Counted from the first letter of the stretch, positions 9,093-18,221 are shown. The stretch is DNA of 64,000 bases from Psychromarinibacter sp048262455 (GCA_048262455.1 JBLXFD010000001.1:62001-126000), one strand, 5' to 3'. The notes: generated from the letters alone by a model not told the origin. Made by a program: numbers and translations.

Positions 9093-9488
9093 ATGGACAA
9101 GCTGCTGGACATGGAGGCGGAGGGCGGTGTGCTGCACGGCCAGCTTCCCTGGCTTGTGGAGGCGCTGGAATGGGCCGCCGCGCTGATCGACCTCTGCGCC
9201 ATCGCCCTGCTGCTGATCGGCGCCCTGCGCTTCATCGCAGGCGTGGCGCGGGCGGAATTCCAGCGCGGGACCGAGCGGGTCAGCCGCACCAACCGCGTCC
9301 GCATCGAGCTTGGGCGCTACATCCTGGCGGGGCTGGAGCTGTTCATCGTCTCGGACGTGATCCACACCGCGCTTAGCCTCGCCTTCGCGGATCTGCTGTT
9401 CCTGCTGTTGCTCGTCGTGATCCGCTCTATCATCTCCTACTTCCTTGATCGGGAACTCGATCAGCTGAAAAAGGAGCTTGGCCGATGA
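9093..9488 (+). CDS. DUF1622 family membrane protein
   Basis: 131 residues with three hydrophobic spans (about 25-50, 75-95 and 98-115) and the DUF1622 pattern with RxxLGRYILAGLELFIVSD. Function is unknown; relatives are small inner-membrane proteins. GGAGG 5-6 bases upstream selects the ATG at 9093 over a GTG at 9075. Its stop overlaps the next start as ATGA, so it is translationally coupled to the flavodoxin-family gene. Confidence 0.82.
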   Translation: MDKLLDMEAEGGVLHGQLPWLVEALEWAAALIDLCAIALLLIGALRFIAGVARAEFQRGTERVSRTNRVRIELGRYILAGLELFIVSDVIHTALSLAFADLLFLLLLVVIRSIISYFLDRELDQLKKELGR

Positions 9489-10201
9489 CCACGCCGGATT
9501 TGAAGGCGCTGTACGTGAACTGTTCGCTCAAGAAGGCGCGGACCGAAAGCCATACCCAGCTGCTGCTGAACGCCTCGGCGGCGATCATGGAGCGGAACGG
9601 CGTGGCGGTGGAACACCTGTACCTGCTGGACCACACCCTGCCGCACGGCATCTACCCCGACATGACCGAGCACGGCTATGACCGCGACGACTGGCCGAAG
9701 CTGTGGCAGAAGGTCAAGGCCGCCGACATCCTGGTGGTGGGCACGCCGATCTGGCTGGGCGAGGAAAGCTCCGTCTGCCGGCTGCTGATCGGCCGGCTCT
9801 ATGCCATGTCGGCGGAGCTGAACGACAAGGGCCAGTCCTCGTTCTACGGCAAGGTCGGCGGCAGCGTCGTCACCGGCAACGAGGACGGGATAAAGCACGT
9901 CGCCATGAGCGTCGGCTACGCGCTGAACCACCTGGGCTACACCACCCCGCCGCAGGCCGACTGCGGCTGGATCGGCGAGGCGGGGCCGGGGCCCTCCTAC
10001 GGCGACGAGAAAGACGACGGCGGGCGCGTGGGCTTCGACAACGAGTTCACCCAGCGCAACACCACCATCATGACCTGGAACCTGATGCACCTGGCGCGGA
10101 TCCTGAAGCAGGCCGGCGGCTACCCGCGCGAGGGCAACGACCGCGAGGCCTGGAAGGCCGGCGCGCGGTTCGACTTCGAGAACCCGGAGTACCGGGCGTG
10201 A
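9485..10201 (+). CDS. Flavodoxin-family NAD(P)H-dependent oxidoreductase
   Basis: 238-residue Rossmann-like flavoprotein of the NADPH-dependent FMN reductase/flavodoxin fold. The N-terminal strand reads LYVNCSLKKARTESHT, the FMN phosphate loop. GTPIWLGEESS forms the isoalloxazine loop, and GSVVTGNEDGIKH follows. Likely soluble, reducing quinones or flavins; the natural substrate is not evident. It overlaps both neighbours (ATGA upstream, GTGA downstream), which suggests one transcript. Confidence 0.85.
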   Translation: MTTPDLKALYVNCSLKKARTESHTQLLLNASAAIMERNGVAVEHLYLLDHTLPHGIYPDMTEHGYDRDDWPKLWQKVKAADILVVGTPIWLGEESSVCRLLIGRLYAMSAELNDKGQSSFYGKVGGSVVTGNEDGIKHVAMSVGYALNHLGYTTPPQADCGWIGEAGPGPSYGDEKDDGGRVGFDNEFTQRNTTIMTWNLMHLARILKQAGGYPREGNDREAWKAGARFDFENPEYRA

Positions 10202-10692
10202 GGGGCGCGGTCCTGGCCTTGGGACTGGCGCTGCTGGCGGGGCCTGCGGCGGCGCAGGACCTGCCCTTCGACATCCGCGCCACCAGCACCTGCGTCGAGG
10301 CGGCCTATGCGCCGCAGGACCAGTCCGGTTGCATCGGCGCCTCGGCGGATGCCTGCATGGCGACGCCCGAGGGCACCAGCACCTACGGCATGGGCGGCTG
10401 TCTGGACGCCGAGCTGACTTGGTGGGACGACCGGCTGAACCGGCTGTACCGGGACCTGATGGCAAGGCACCGCGAGGACGACGCGGCCGACGACCTGCCG
10501 CAGGGCGCCCCCACCCGGGCCGGCACGTTGCGCGACATGCAGCGCGCCTGGATCGCCTACCGCGACGCGGCCTGCGACCACGAGCGCGCGCTTTGGGGCG
10601 GCGGGACCGGGGGCGGGCCGGCGACGCTGGAGTGCCTGATGCGCCTGACCGCGCTGCAGGCGATCCACCTTGAGGAATCGCTGGGATGGTGA
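10198..10692 (+). CDS. LprI/DUF1311 family secreted protein
   Basis: 164 residues starting at a GTG that overlaps the previous stop. The signal peptide ends near GPAAAQ (residues 15-20). The mature part carries the LprI pattern CLDAELTWWDDRLNRLY, then RAGTLRDMQRAWIAYRDAAC and a C-terminal Cys. Six or more cysteines suggest disulfides. The family is named for a mycobacterial lysozyme inhibitor, but most members are uncharacterised periplasmic proteins. A role in envelope protection is inference. Confidence 0.83.
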   Translation: MRGAVLALGLALLAGPAAAQDLPFDIRATSTCVEAAYAPQDQSGCIGASADACMATPEGTSTYGMGGCLDAELTWWDDRLNRLYRDLMARHREDDAADDLPQGAPTRAGTLRDMQRAWIAYRDAACDHERALWGGGTGGGPATLECLMRLTALQAIHLEESLGW

Positions 10693-10699
10693 GGACGCG

Positions 10700-11512
10700 A
10701 TGACCGCCAAGCCGCCGCGGATCCCCGAGGACATGCTGCCCGAGGCGGTGCGCGAGGCGCTGCGCGCGCAGCGCGACTTCGAGGAAAAGCGCGCCAGCCG
10801 GCTGGGCCGCGGCGCCGAACGGCTGACCGCGCCCTTCGGCGGGCTGCTGGCGCGGATCGTCCCCGCCGGGCTGGTGGCCGAGGCGCTGCGCCAGGCGGAC
10901 CGGGTGGCGGGGCTGCGCCTGCCCGGCGAGGTGACGGCCCACGACATGAACGACATCGCCGCCTGCGACCGCGCGGCGCTGCGGGTGCAGGCCTGGGCGC
11001 AGGGCACGAACGCCGTCTCCGGCGGCGCGGCGGGCTGGTTCGGCGCGGCCGGGCTGGCGGTGGACGTGCCCGCCACGGTGGCGCTGGCGGCGCGCAACGT
11101 GCGGGCGACGGGGGTGGCCTACGGGTTCGGCGGCGACGACCCGGCAGAGCAGGCCTTCCGGCTGATGGTGCTGGAGGTGGCGACGGCCATGGCCTCGGAG
11201 CGGCGGCAGGAGACGCTGGAGGGGCTGAACGCGCTGGCCCGCGAGCTCAGCCGCCCCGGCGCCCGCGTGGTGCTGGAGCGGGGCGGGCGCTGGGTGACCG
11301 AGAAGATCGTCGAACGCATCGCGCGGCAGCTGGGCCTGTCGCTGGCGGCGCGCAAGGCGGGGCAGGTGGTGCCGGTGCTGGGGGGCGTGGTGGCGGCGAC
11401 GGTGAACGCCTCGTTCCAGGCCGACGTGGCCCGCGCGGCCCGCTACGCCTACCGCCAGCGCTGGCTGATGGCGCGCAAGGCGCTGCCGGCGCCGGAGGAG
11501 GAGGGGGCGTGA
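10700..11512 (+). CDS. EcsC family protein
   Basis: 270 residues resembling the EcsC family: an N-terminal basic region, GAAGWFGAAGLAVDVPATVALAARN (an amphipathic glycine/alanine segment around residues 112-136), FRLMVLEVATAM, and a C-terminal KAGQVVPVLGGVVAATVNASF segment. Function of single-domain EcsC proteins is unknown; some are linked to membrane trafficking in Bacillus. The ATG at 10700 lies 7 bases after the LprI stop. It is the last gene before a structured 151-bp gap ahead of mccB. Confidence 0.8.
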   Translation: MTAKPPRIPEDMLPEAVREALRAQRDFEEKRASRLGRGAERLTAPFGGLLARIVPAGLVAEALRQADRVAGLRLPGEVTAHDMNDIAACDRAALRVQAWAQGTNAVSGGAAGWFGAAGLAVDVPATVALAARNVRATGVAYGFGGDDPAEQAFRLMVLEVATAMASERRQETLEGLNALARELSRPGARVVLERGGRWVTEKIVERIARQLGLSLAARKAGQVVPVLGGVVAATVNASFQADVARAARYAYRQRWLMARKALPAPEEEGA

Positions 11513-11663
11513 TGGAGAGGATATTTTTCCTGCACAACGCCGCTCATGCGTTCCGCCCGGCGTCTACGCCGGGCAGCGCCGACCCGCCCCCCCGGGGCGG
11601 CGCTTCTGCGCCACCCCGCGGGCCGGCGCTACCCTCCGCGCTGACCATTACAGGGGGCGCCTC
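11513..11663. other. Structured intergenic gap before mccB
   Basis: 151 bp without a gene. It contains a perfect hairpin at 11556-11573 (7-bp arms CCCGGCG/CGCCGGG, TCTA loop), then overlapping C-run/G-run inverted repeats to about 11635, and a T-run (ATATTTTTCC) at 11521-11530. It could lower read-through between EcsC and mccB or serve as an RNA-stability element; no T-tail follows the stems, so a classical terminator is not supported. Confidence 0.5.
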
Positions 11664-13274
11664 ATGAAACTCCTCTCCACCCACCTGCCGTCCTCCGAAG
11701 ACGCCAAGGCCAACCGCACCGCCCACCTCGCCGCGCTGGAGCAGGTCCGCGAGGCCGCCGAGACCGCCGCCGCCGGCGGCGGCGAGAAGGCCCGCGCCCG
11801 CCACGTCTCGCGCGGCAAGGTGCTGCCGCGCGAACGCGTGGCGAACCTGCTGGACCCTGGCAGCCCCTTCCTCGAGATCGGCGCCACCGCCGCCCATGGC
11901 ATGTACGACGGCGCCGCCCCCGCCGCCGGGATGATCGCGGGCGTGGGGCGGGTCATGGGCCGCGACGTGATGGTGGTCTGCAACGATGCCACCGTGAAGG
12001 GCGGCACCTACTATCCCATGAGCGTCCGCAAGCACCTGCGCGCCCAGGAGATCGCCGCGGAATGCCGGCTGCCCTGCGTGTACCTGGTGGACAGCGGCGG
12101 CGCCAACCTGCCCAATCAGGACGAGGTCTTCCCCGACCGCGACCACTTCGGCCGGATCTTCTACAACCAGGCGCGGATGAGCGCGCAGGGCATCCCGCAG
12201 ATCGCCGTGGTCATGGGTTCCTGCACCGCCGGCGGCGCCTACGTGCCGGCGATGTCGGACGTGACCATCATCGTCAAGGAACAGGGCACCATCTTCCTCG
12301 CCGGCCCGCCGCTGGTGAAGGCGGCCACCGGCGAGGTGGTGACGGCCGAGGACCTCGGCGGCGGCGACGTGCACACGCGCCTGTCCGGGGTGGCCGACCA
12401 GCTGGCCGAGGACGACGCCCACGCGCTGGCGCTGGCGCGGCGGGCGGTGGGCTCTCTGAACGGGGCGCTGACGGGGGCGCCCGTCTTGCCGCTGGGCGAC
12501 GGCGAGGCGCCGGCCTACGACCCGGACGAGATCCTCGGCGTGGTGCCCGCCAGCCTCTCCACCCCCTACGACATCCGCGAGGTGATCGCCCGCATCGTCG
12601 ACGGCTCGCGCCTGGACGAGTTCAAACCGCGCTTCGGCGAGACACTGGTCACCGGCTTCGCCGAGGTGATGGGAATGCCGGTGGGGATCATCGCCAACAA
12701 CGGGGTGCTGTTCTCGGAAAGCGCCGTGAAGGGCGCGCATTTCGTCGAATTGTGCAGCCAGCGCGGCATCCCCCTGGTGTTCCTGCAGAACATCAGCGGC
12801 TTCATGGTGGGCCGCAAGTACGAGTCAGAGGGCATCGCCCGCCACGGCGCCAAGCTGGTGACCGCGGTGGCCTGCACCGAGGTGCCGAAGATCACCCTGC
12901 TGGTGGGTGGGTCCTTCGGGGCGGGCAACTACGGCATGGCCGGGCGCGCCTACCAGCCGCGGTTCCTGTGGACCTGGCCCAACAGCCGCATCAGCGTGAT
13001 GGGCGGGGCGCAGGCGGCCGGGGTGCTGGCGACGGTCAAGCGCGACGCGATCGAGCGGGGCGGAGAGACCTGGACCCCCGAGGAAGAAGAGGCCTTCAAG
13101 CGCCCGACGCTGGAGATGTTCGAACGCCAGTCGCACCCGCTCTACGCCTCGGCGCGGATGTGGGACGACGGCATCGTCGACCCGCGCCGCAGCCGCGAGG
13201 TGCTGGCCCTGTCCCTGCGCGCGGCGCTGAACGCGCCCATTGCCGAAACCCGCTTCGGCGTATTCAGGATGTGA
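11664..13274 (+). CDS. mccB: 3-Methylcrotonyl-CoA carboxylase, carboxyltransferase (beta) subunit
   Basis: 536-residue carboxyltransferase (crotonase-fold tandem). It moves CO2 from biotin on MccA to 3-methylcrotonyl-CoA, giving 3-methylglutaconyl-CoA in leucine breakdown. The MCC-beta signatures are visible: RGKVLPRERV near residue 50, KGGTYYP, the LPNQDEVFPDRDHFGRIFY block typical of MCC rather than propionyl-CoA carboxylase, and VGGSFGAGNYGMAGRA in the C-half. The alpha subunit lies 2.2 kb downstream, separated by three small genes that overlap in a chain. Confidence 0.96.
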   Translation: MKLLSTHLPSSEDAKANRTAHLAALEQVREAAETAAAGGGEKARARHVSRGKVLPRERVANLLDPGSPFLEIGATAAHGMYDGAAPAAGMIAGVGRVMGRDVMVVCNDATVKGGTYYPMSVRKHLRAQEIAAECRLPCVYLVDSGGANLPNQDEVFPDRDHFGRIFYNQARMSAQGIPQIAVVMGSCTAGGAYVPAMSDVTIIVKEQGTIFLAGPPLVKAATGEVVTAEDLGGGDVHTRLSGVADQLAEDDAHALALARRAVGSLNGALTGAPVLPLGDGEAPAYDPDEILGVVPASLSTPYDIREVIARIVDGSRLDEFKPRFGETLVTGFAEVMGMPVGIIANNGVLFSESAVKGAHFVELCSQRGIPLVFLQNISGFMVGRKYESEGIARHGAKLVTAVACTEVPKITLLVGGSFGAGNYGMAGRAYQPRFLWTWPNSRISVMGGAQAAGVLATVKRDAIERGGETWTPEEEEAFKRPTLEMFERQSHPLYASARMWDDGIVDPRRSREVLALSLRAALNAPIAETRFGVFRM

Positions 13275-13278
13275 TGAC

Positions 13279-14043
13279 ATGAGCCGCAAGCCACGGGACA
13301 AGGCCTGGGAGCACAGCCGCTACAAGGACTGGCGTCCAACGCAGGCCGAGGCGCCGAAGACGAAGCGCGGCCGCGGCCCGGCGCCCGAGGCAGAGGCCCC
13401 GCCGCCCCGGCGCCGCCGCTCTGTCACCGGCCGCCTTCTGCGCGGGGTGCTGTGGATGGTGGTGCTGGTGGCGGCGCTGCTGACCACCGCCGACTGGCTG
13501 AACGGCCGCGCCCGCGCTGCGCCGGGCGAATGCCGGGTGGCGCTGGTGGTGGACGCGGGGGCAGTGCTGACGGACTGCCCGGAGGGGCCGGGGCCGGGGC
13601 CGAGGCTTGGGCTGACGCCGCAGGGCGAGATCGCCGGCTACCGCGCGCCGCGCCTGTTCCGGCCCGGCTGCTTGGCAGAGGTGCCGGCGGCGGTGGCGGC
13701 GGCCTTCCAGCTGCGCAAGGCGCTGTACGGCGCGGACCGGATCGAGCTGCGGACGGGGGCCGAGGCGGCGACGGAAACGGTTGTAGAGACGGCGACGGAG
13801 CCGGAGACGGACGTTGGGCCCGAAACCGCGCCGGAGACCGTGCCAGAGACCGCGCCAGAGACAGCGCCAGACGCCGATACACCGGCCACCGTGGAGCCGG
13901 CAGACGAGACCGCCACCATACCGGACCCCACCCTCGACACCCCCTCCGGCCTGCGGGTGCTGGTGGACGGGGTGGACGTGGCGCAGCCCATGCTCGCCTC
14001 CGGCCGGGTGCAGCCGCTGGACGGCCCCGGGTGGTGCTCATGA
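13279..14043 (+). CDS. Hypothetical membrane-anchored protein with Glu/Thr/Pro repeats
   Basis: 254 residues, family not recognised. A basic proline-rich N-terminus (about 1-55) precedes one membrane span at about 60-80 (VLWMVVLVAALLTTADWL). A periplasmic-type domain with two Cys follows. At about 165-225 there is a low-complexity run built on PET(A/V)PE units, and it ends in a short domain (LRVLVDGVDVAQP). It starts 4 bases after mccB, and its stop overlaps the nitronate monooxygenase start (ATGA). Its place inside the mcc gene chain does not by itself imply a role in leucine metabolism. Confidence 0.75.
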   Translation: MSRKPRDKAWEHSRYKDWRPTQAEAPKTKRGRGPAPEAEAPPPRRRRSVTGRLLRGVLWMVVLVAALLTTADWLNGRARAAPGECRVALVVDAGAVLTDCPEGPGPGPRLGLTPQGEIAGYRAPRLFRPGCLAEVPAAVAAAFQLRKALYGADRIELRTGAEAATETVVETATEPETDVGPETAPETVPETAPETAPDADTPATVEPADETATIPDPTLDTPSGLRVLVDGVDVAQPMLASGRVQPLDGPGWCS

Positions 14044-15005
14044 TCGACACCCGCCTTACCCGGCGCTTCGGCCTCGACCACCCGGTCGTCAGCGCCCCCA
14101 TGGCGCGGGTCGGCGGCGGCAGGCTGGCGGCGGCGGTCAGCCGCGCCGGGGGGCTGGGAATGGTGGGCGGCGGCTACTGCGAGGGCGACTGGACGCTGGA
14201 GCAGCTGGATGCCGCAGGCAACACCCCCGTCGGCGCCGGCTTCATCACTTGGCGGCTGGCCCAGCGGCCGGACCTGCTGGAGGCGGTGCTGGCCCGCGCC
14301 CCCCGCGCGATCTTCCTGTCCTTCGGCGACCCCGCCCCCTTCGCCGCCGCGCTCCGCGCCGCCGGGGTGCCGCTGATCTGCCAGGTCCAGTCGCTGGGTG
14401 ACGCCCGCGCCGCGCTGGACGCGGGCGCATCGGTGCTGGCGGCGCAGGGGCGCGAGGCGGGCGGCCATTCCGACAGCCGCGCCACCATGACGCTGGTGCC
14501 CGAGGTGGCGGACCTGCTGGCGCGCGAGGCCCCCGACGTGCTGCTGCTGGCGGCCGGCGGCATCGCCGACGGGCGCGGGCTGGCGGCGGCGCTGATGCTG
14601 GGGGCGGACGGGGCGCTCTGCGGCACCCGTTTCTGGGCGGCGGAGGAGGCTCTGGTGCCCCCCGGCCACCACGCGCAGGGCCTCGCGGCGGGCGGCGATG
14701 ACACCGTGCAGACCCGCAGCGTCGACATCGCCCGGGATTTCGACTGGCCCGCGCGCTTCCGCAACCGGGTGATCCGCACCGGCTTCACCGACCGCTGGGA
14801 CGCCGACCCCGAGGGGCTGCGCGCCGACGCGGCGGCCAAGGCAGACTGGTGCGCGGCGCTGGGCGAGGGACGCACCGAGGTGGCCGGGGCCACGGTGGGC
14901 GAGGGGATCGGCCTGATCTCCGGCACCCGCCCGGCGGCCGAGATCGTCGCTGCCATGGCCGCCGAGGCAGAGGCGCTGCTGAACGGCGGCTGGAGGCGCG
15001 GATGA
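14040..15005 (+). CDS. Nitronate monooxygenase family FMN protein
   Basis: 321-residue TIM-barrel flavoprotein of the 2-nitropropane dioxygenase/NMO family, which oxidises nitronates such as propionate-3-nitronate. VSAPMARVGGGRLAAAVS at the N-terminus, the QGREAGGH FMN-contact motif near 140, and LAAGGIADGRGLAAALMLGADG (phosphate-binding end of the barrel) are all present. Start and stop both overlap neighbours by four bases (ATGA), placing it in the mcc transcript. Detoxification of nitronates is the family role; the link to leucine catabolism is unexplained. Confidence 0.88.
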   Translation: MIDTRLTRRFGLDHPVVSAPMARVGGGRLAAAVSRAGGLGMVGGGYCEGDWTLEQLDAAGNTPVGAGFITWRLAQRPDLLEAVLARAPRAIFLSFGDPAPFAAALRAAGVPLICQVQSLGDARAALDAGASVLAAQGREAGGHSDSRATMTLVPEVADLLAREAPDVLLLAAGGIADGRGLAAALMLGADGALCGTRFWAAEEALVPPGHHAQGLAAGGDDTVQTRSVDIARDFDWPARFRNRVIRTGFTDRWDADPEGLRADAAAKADWCAALGEGRTEVAGATVGEGIGLISGTRPAAEIVAAMAAEAEALLNGGWRRG

Positions 15006-15505
15006 AGGTCGTCGAGGGCGACATCACCCGGCTGGACGTCGACGCCATCGTCAACGCCGCCAATGCCTCGCTGCTGGGGGGCGGCGGCGTCGACGGCGCC
15101 ATCCACCGCGCCGCCGGGCCGGGGCTGCTGGAGGAATGCCGCGCCCTCGGCGGCTGCCCCACCGGCGCGGCCAAGGCCACCGCCGGCCACCGCCTGCCGG
15201 CCCGCTGGGTGATCCACACCGTCGGCCCGGTCTGGCAGGGCGGCGATAACCACGAGCCCGACCTGCTGGCCGCCTGCTATCGCAACGCGCTGGCGCTGGC
15301 GGTGGGCCTTGGCGCGCGAAGCGTCGCTTTCCCCGCGATCTCCACCGGCGTCTACGGCTACCCGCCCGAACAGGCCGCCCGGGTGGCGGTAAGCACCCTG
15401 CGACAGGAACTGGCCCGGCTGGACGCGCCGCCCGAGGTGCTACTGGTGGCCTATGCCCCGCAGGCCGGGGCGGTGCTGCGGCGGGCACTGGAGGACGAAG
15501 CCTGA
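15002..15505 (+). CDS. Macrodomain protein, O-acetyl-ADP-ribose deacetylase type
   Basis: 167-residue single macrodomain, nearly the whole protein. VNAANASLLGGGGVDGAIHRAAG (residues about 18-40) is the MacroD-type active loop with catalytic Asn and Asp. HTVGPVW and the ADP-ribose-binding loop FPAISTGVYGYP near residue 115 are intact. Expected to hydrolyse O-acetyl-ADP-ribose or remove mono-ADP-ribose. The ATGA start overlap and a TGATG junction with mccA couple it tightly to a biotin carboxylase gene. Confidence 0.92.
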   Translation: MKVVEGDITRLDVDAIVNAANASLLGGGGVDGAIHRAAGPGLLEECRALGGCPTGAAKATAGHRLPARWVIHTVGPVWQGGDNHEPDLLAACYRNALALAVGLGARSVAFPAISTGVYGYPPEQAARVAVSTLRQELARLDAPPEVLLVAYAPQAGAVLRRALEDEA

Positions 15506-17445
15506 TGTTCGACACCCTGCTGATCGCGAACCGGGGCGAGATCGCCTGCCGGATCATCCGCACCGCCCGCGCCATGGGGCTGCGCACGGTCGCCGTCTAC
15601 TCGGACGCCGACGCGGACGCGGCGCATGTGGCGCTGGCCGACACCTCGGTGCACATCGGCGGACCGGCGCCCGCCGACAGCTACCTGCGCGGCACCCGCA
15701 TCATCGAGGCGGCGCGCGAGACCGGGGCAGGGGCGATCCACCCCGGCTACGGCTTCCTGTCGGAGAACCCCGATTTCGTCGAGGCGGTCGAGGCGGCCGG
15801 CCTGGTCTTCGTCGGCCCCCCCGCCAGCGCGATCCGCGCCATGGGCCTCAAGGACGCCGCCAAGGCGCTGATGGAGGAGGCCGGCGTGCCGGTGGTCCCC
15901 GGCTACCACGGCCGCGACCAGGCAGACGAGCGGCTGGCGGGCGAGGCGGCGCGGATCGGCTGGCCGGTGCTGATCAAGGCGGTGGCCGGCGGCGGCGGCA
16001 AGGGCATGCGGCTGGTGGAGCGCGAGGCGGACTTTGCCGAGGCGCTCGCGTCGGCCCGCGCCGAGGCCCGCGGCGCCTTCGGCAACGAGGCGGTGTTGAT
16101 CGAGAAATACGTCCAGCGCCCGCGCCACATCGAGGTGCAGGTCTTCGGCGATGGCACCCGCGCGGTGCACCTGTACGAACGGGACTGCTCGCTCCAGCGC
16201 CGCCACCAGAAGGTGATCGAGGAGGCCCCGGCGCCCGGCATGACCGCCGAGATGCGCGCCGCCATGGGCGCGGCGGCGGTGCGCGCGGCCGAGGCGATCG
16301 GCTATTCCGGCGCGGGCACGGTGGAATTCATCGTCGACGGCAGCCGCGGCCTGCGCCCGGGCGGCTTCTGGTTCATGGAGATGAACACCCGCCTGCAGGT
16401 GGAACACCCGGTGACAGAGGCGGTGACCGGCCTCGACCTGGTGGAATGGCAGCTGCGCATCGCCGCCGGGGAACCGCTGCCGCTCTCGCAGGAGGAGATC
16501 CCGCTCTCCGGCCACGCCTTCGAGGCCCGGCTTTACGCCGAGGACGTGCCCAAGGGCTTCCTGCCCGCCACCGGCACCCTGACGCACCTGCGCTTTCCCG
16601 CCAGCGCCCGCGCCGACACCGGGGTGCGCAGCGGCGACACCATCAGCCCCTGGTACGACCCGATGATCGCCAAGGTCATCACCTCCGGGCCCAACCGCCG
16701 CGTGGCGCTGCAGCGGCTGGCGGCGGCGCTGCGCGGCACCGAGGTGGCGGGCACCGTCACCAACCTCGCCTTCCTCGGCGCGCTGGCGGAACATCCCGGC
16801 TTCGCCGCCGGCGAGGTCGACACCGGTCTGATCGCCCGCGACCTCGACACCCTGACCGCCGCGCCCCCGGTCCCGGCGGCGGTGAACGCCCAGGCGGCGC
16901 TGGCGGCGCTGGACCTGATGGGGCCACCGGGCTGGGACCAGGGCTTCGCGCTCTGGTCCGCCGCGCCGCGCCGGGTGACGCTGCGCCGCGGCGGCGCGGA
17001 GATCGAGGCGCGGATCACCTTCGCGGGCGCGGGGGTTGCGGATGTCGCGCTGGACGGGCAGACCCTGCGGGCCGAATGGCGCGGCGGCGGCTGGCGGCTG
17101 GGCGGGGCCCCGGCGGCGGAATGGTCGCGGGCGGGCGCGGTGGTCACGGTCTTCGCCGGCTACGGCGCCGCCTTCGAGGTGGTCGACCCACTGGCCCGCG
17201 CCGCCGCGGCGGCGGGCGGCGGCAACGTGATCGAGGCGCCGATGCCGGGGCTGGTGCGCCGGATGCTGGCGCAGGCCGGCCAGCAGGTCGGCGCGGGCGA
17301 CTGGCTGGCGGTGCTCGAGGCGATGAAGATGGAACACGCCCTGACCGCCCCGCGCGACGGCGTGGTCGCCGAGGTCCTGGCCGCCGAGGGCGCGCAGGTC
17401 GAGGCGGGGGCGGCGCTGATCCGGCTGGAGCCGCCGGCGGAATGA
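15505..17445 (+). CDS. mccA: 3-Methylcrotonyl-CoA carboxylase, biotin-containing (alpha) subunit
   Basis: 646-residue fused biotin carboxylase/biotin carboxyl carrier protein. Domains: biotin carboxylase N-domain (LIANRGEIACRIIRTARAMG), ATP-grasp with the GGGGKGMR loop near 165, MEMNTRLQVEHPVTE, a linker, and a C-terminal biotinyl domain with EAMKM, biotin on Lys608. Partner of MccB in leucine degradation; relatedness to propionyl-CoA carboxylase alpha makes context decisive, and ivd plus mccB favour MCC. The start overlaps the macrodomain stop (TGATG). Confidence 0.94.
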   Translation: MFDTLLIANRGEIACRIIRTARAMGLRTVAVYSDADADAAHVALADTSVHIGGPAPADSYLRGTRIIEAARETGAGAIHPGYGFLSENPDFVEAVEAAGLVFVGPPASAIRAMGLKDAAKALMEEAGVPVVPGYHGRDQADERLAGEAARIGWPVLIKAVAGGGGKGMRLVEREADFAEALASARAEARGAFGNEAVLIEKYVQRPRHIEVQVFGDGTRAVHLYERDCSLQRRHQKVIEEAPAPGMTAEMRAAMGAAAVRAAEAIGYSGAGTVEFIVDGSRGLRPGGFWFMEMNTRLQVEHPVTEAVTGLDLVEWQLRIAAGEPLPLSQEEIPLSGHAFEARLYAEDVPKGFLPATGTLTHLRFPASARADTGVRSGDTISPWYDPMIAKVITSGPNRRVALQRLAAALRGTEVAGTVTNLAFLGALAEHPGFAAGEVDTGLIARDLDTLTAAPPVPAAVNAQAALAALDLMGPPGWDQGFALWSAAPRRVTLRRGGAEIEARITFAGAGVADVALDGQTLRAEWRGGGWRLGGAPAAEWSRAGAVVTVFAGYGAAFEVVDPLARAAAAAGGGNVIEAPMPGLVRRMLAQAGQQVGAGDWLAVLEAMKMEHALTAPRDGVVAEVLAAEGAQVEAGAALIRLEPPAE

Positions 17446-17462
17446 CGGGAACGGGAGAAACG

Positions 17463-18143
17463 ATGATCCGGCTGCACCACTGCCACGGCACGCGCTCCAT
17501 GCGCTCGCTCTGGCTGCTCAACGAGATCGGCGTGGACTTCGAGCTGGTGATGCACGCCTTCGACCGCTCGCTGCGCGCCCCCGAATACCTGGTCTACAAC
17601 CCCGCCGGCCGCGTCCCCGCGCTGGAGATCGAGGGAGAGCTGCTGTGGGAAAGCGGCGCCATCGCGGAATACCTCTGCGAACGCTTCCCCGAGGCCGGCC
17701 TCGGCCGCCCCGCCGGCGCCATGGACCGGGCCGAGTTCCTGACCTTCGTGCACTTCGCCGAAACCGTCAGCCAGCACTGCGCCGCGCTGACCCAGCAGCA
17801 CCTGATGCTCTACGAGGACCGGATGCGCTCGCCCACCGTGATGAAGCTCGAGGCGAAGCGGCTGGAAAAATGCTACGCCGCCATCGAGGCGCGTCTCTCG
17901 ACCCCGGTGGAAAACCGCGACTACCTGCTGACGGGGGGCTTCTCGGCCGCCGACATCGGCGTGGGACAGGCGGTCTACATGGCCCGCCACTTCGCCCGCA
18001 CCGAGCCCTACCCCGAACTCTCCCGCTGGTACGAGCGCCTCTCCGAACGCCCCGCCTTCCGCGCCGCCCTGCCGCCCGAGGGCGAGGGCCTCTACGACCG
18101 CGACTTCTATCCCCCCTGGCCCGATCCCGCGGACAACGCATGA
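17463..18143 (+). CDS. Glutathione S-transferase family protein
   Basis: 226-residue GST: an N-terminal thioredoxin-like domain with NPAGRVPALEIEG (cis-Pro region) and LWESGAIAEYLCERFP (gamma-glutamyl contact), then an all-helical C-domain with GGFSAADIGVGQAVYMAR. GGAG 6 bases upstream supports the ATG at 17463; another ATG at 17442 overlaps the mccA stop and would add seven residues. It closes the mcc gene run. Conjugation or isomerase substrate unknown. Confidence 0.88.
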   Translation: MIRLHHCHGTRSMRSLWLLNEIGVDFELVMHAFDRSLRAPEYLVYNPAGRVPALEIEGELLWESGAIAEYLCERFPEAGLGRPAGAMDRAEFLTFVHFAETVSQHCAALTQQHLMLYEDRMRSPTVMKLEAKRLEKCYAAIEARLSTPVENRDYLLTGGFSAADIGVGQAVYMARHFARTEPYPELSRWYERLSERPAFRAALPPEGEGLYDRDFYPPWPDPADNA

Positions 18144-18163
18144 CACGGGCGCCCCTCTGCCCA

Positions 18164-18221
18164 TTCTTCTTGTCGAGAAATACCTCGGGGGGCCGCCGCA
18201 GGCGGCGGGGGCAGCGCCCCC
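18164..18221 (+). repeat. REP-like dispersed repeat, copy A
   Basis: TTCTTCTTG…AAATACCTCGGGG followed by a G/C hairpin (GGGGGCAGCGCCCCC). Similar sequence occurs at 21364-21417 (same strand) and 36119-36170 (opposite strand). Placed after the GST gene, it may act as a 3′ end or RNA-stability element. Confidence 0.6.
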
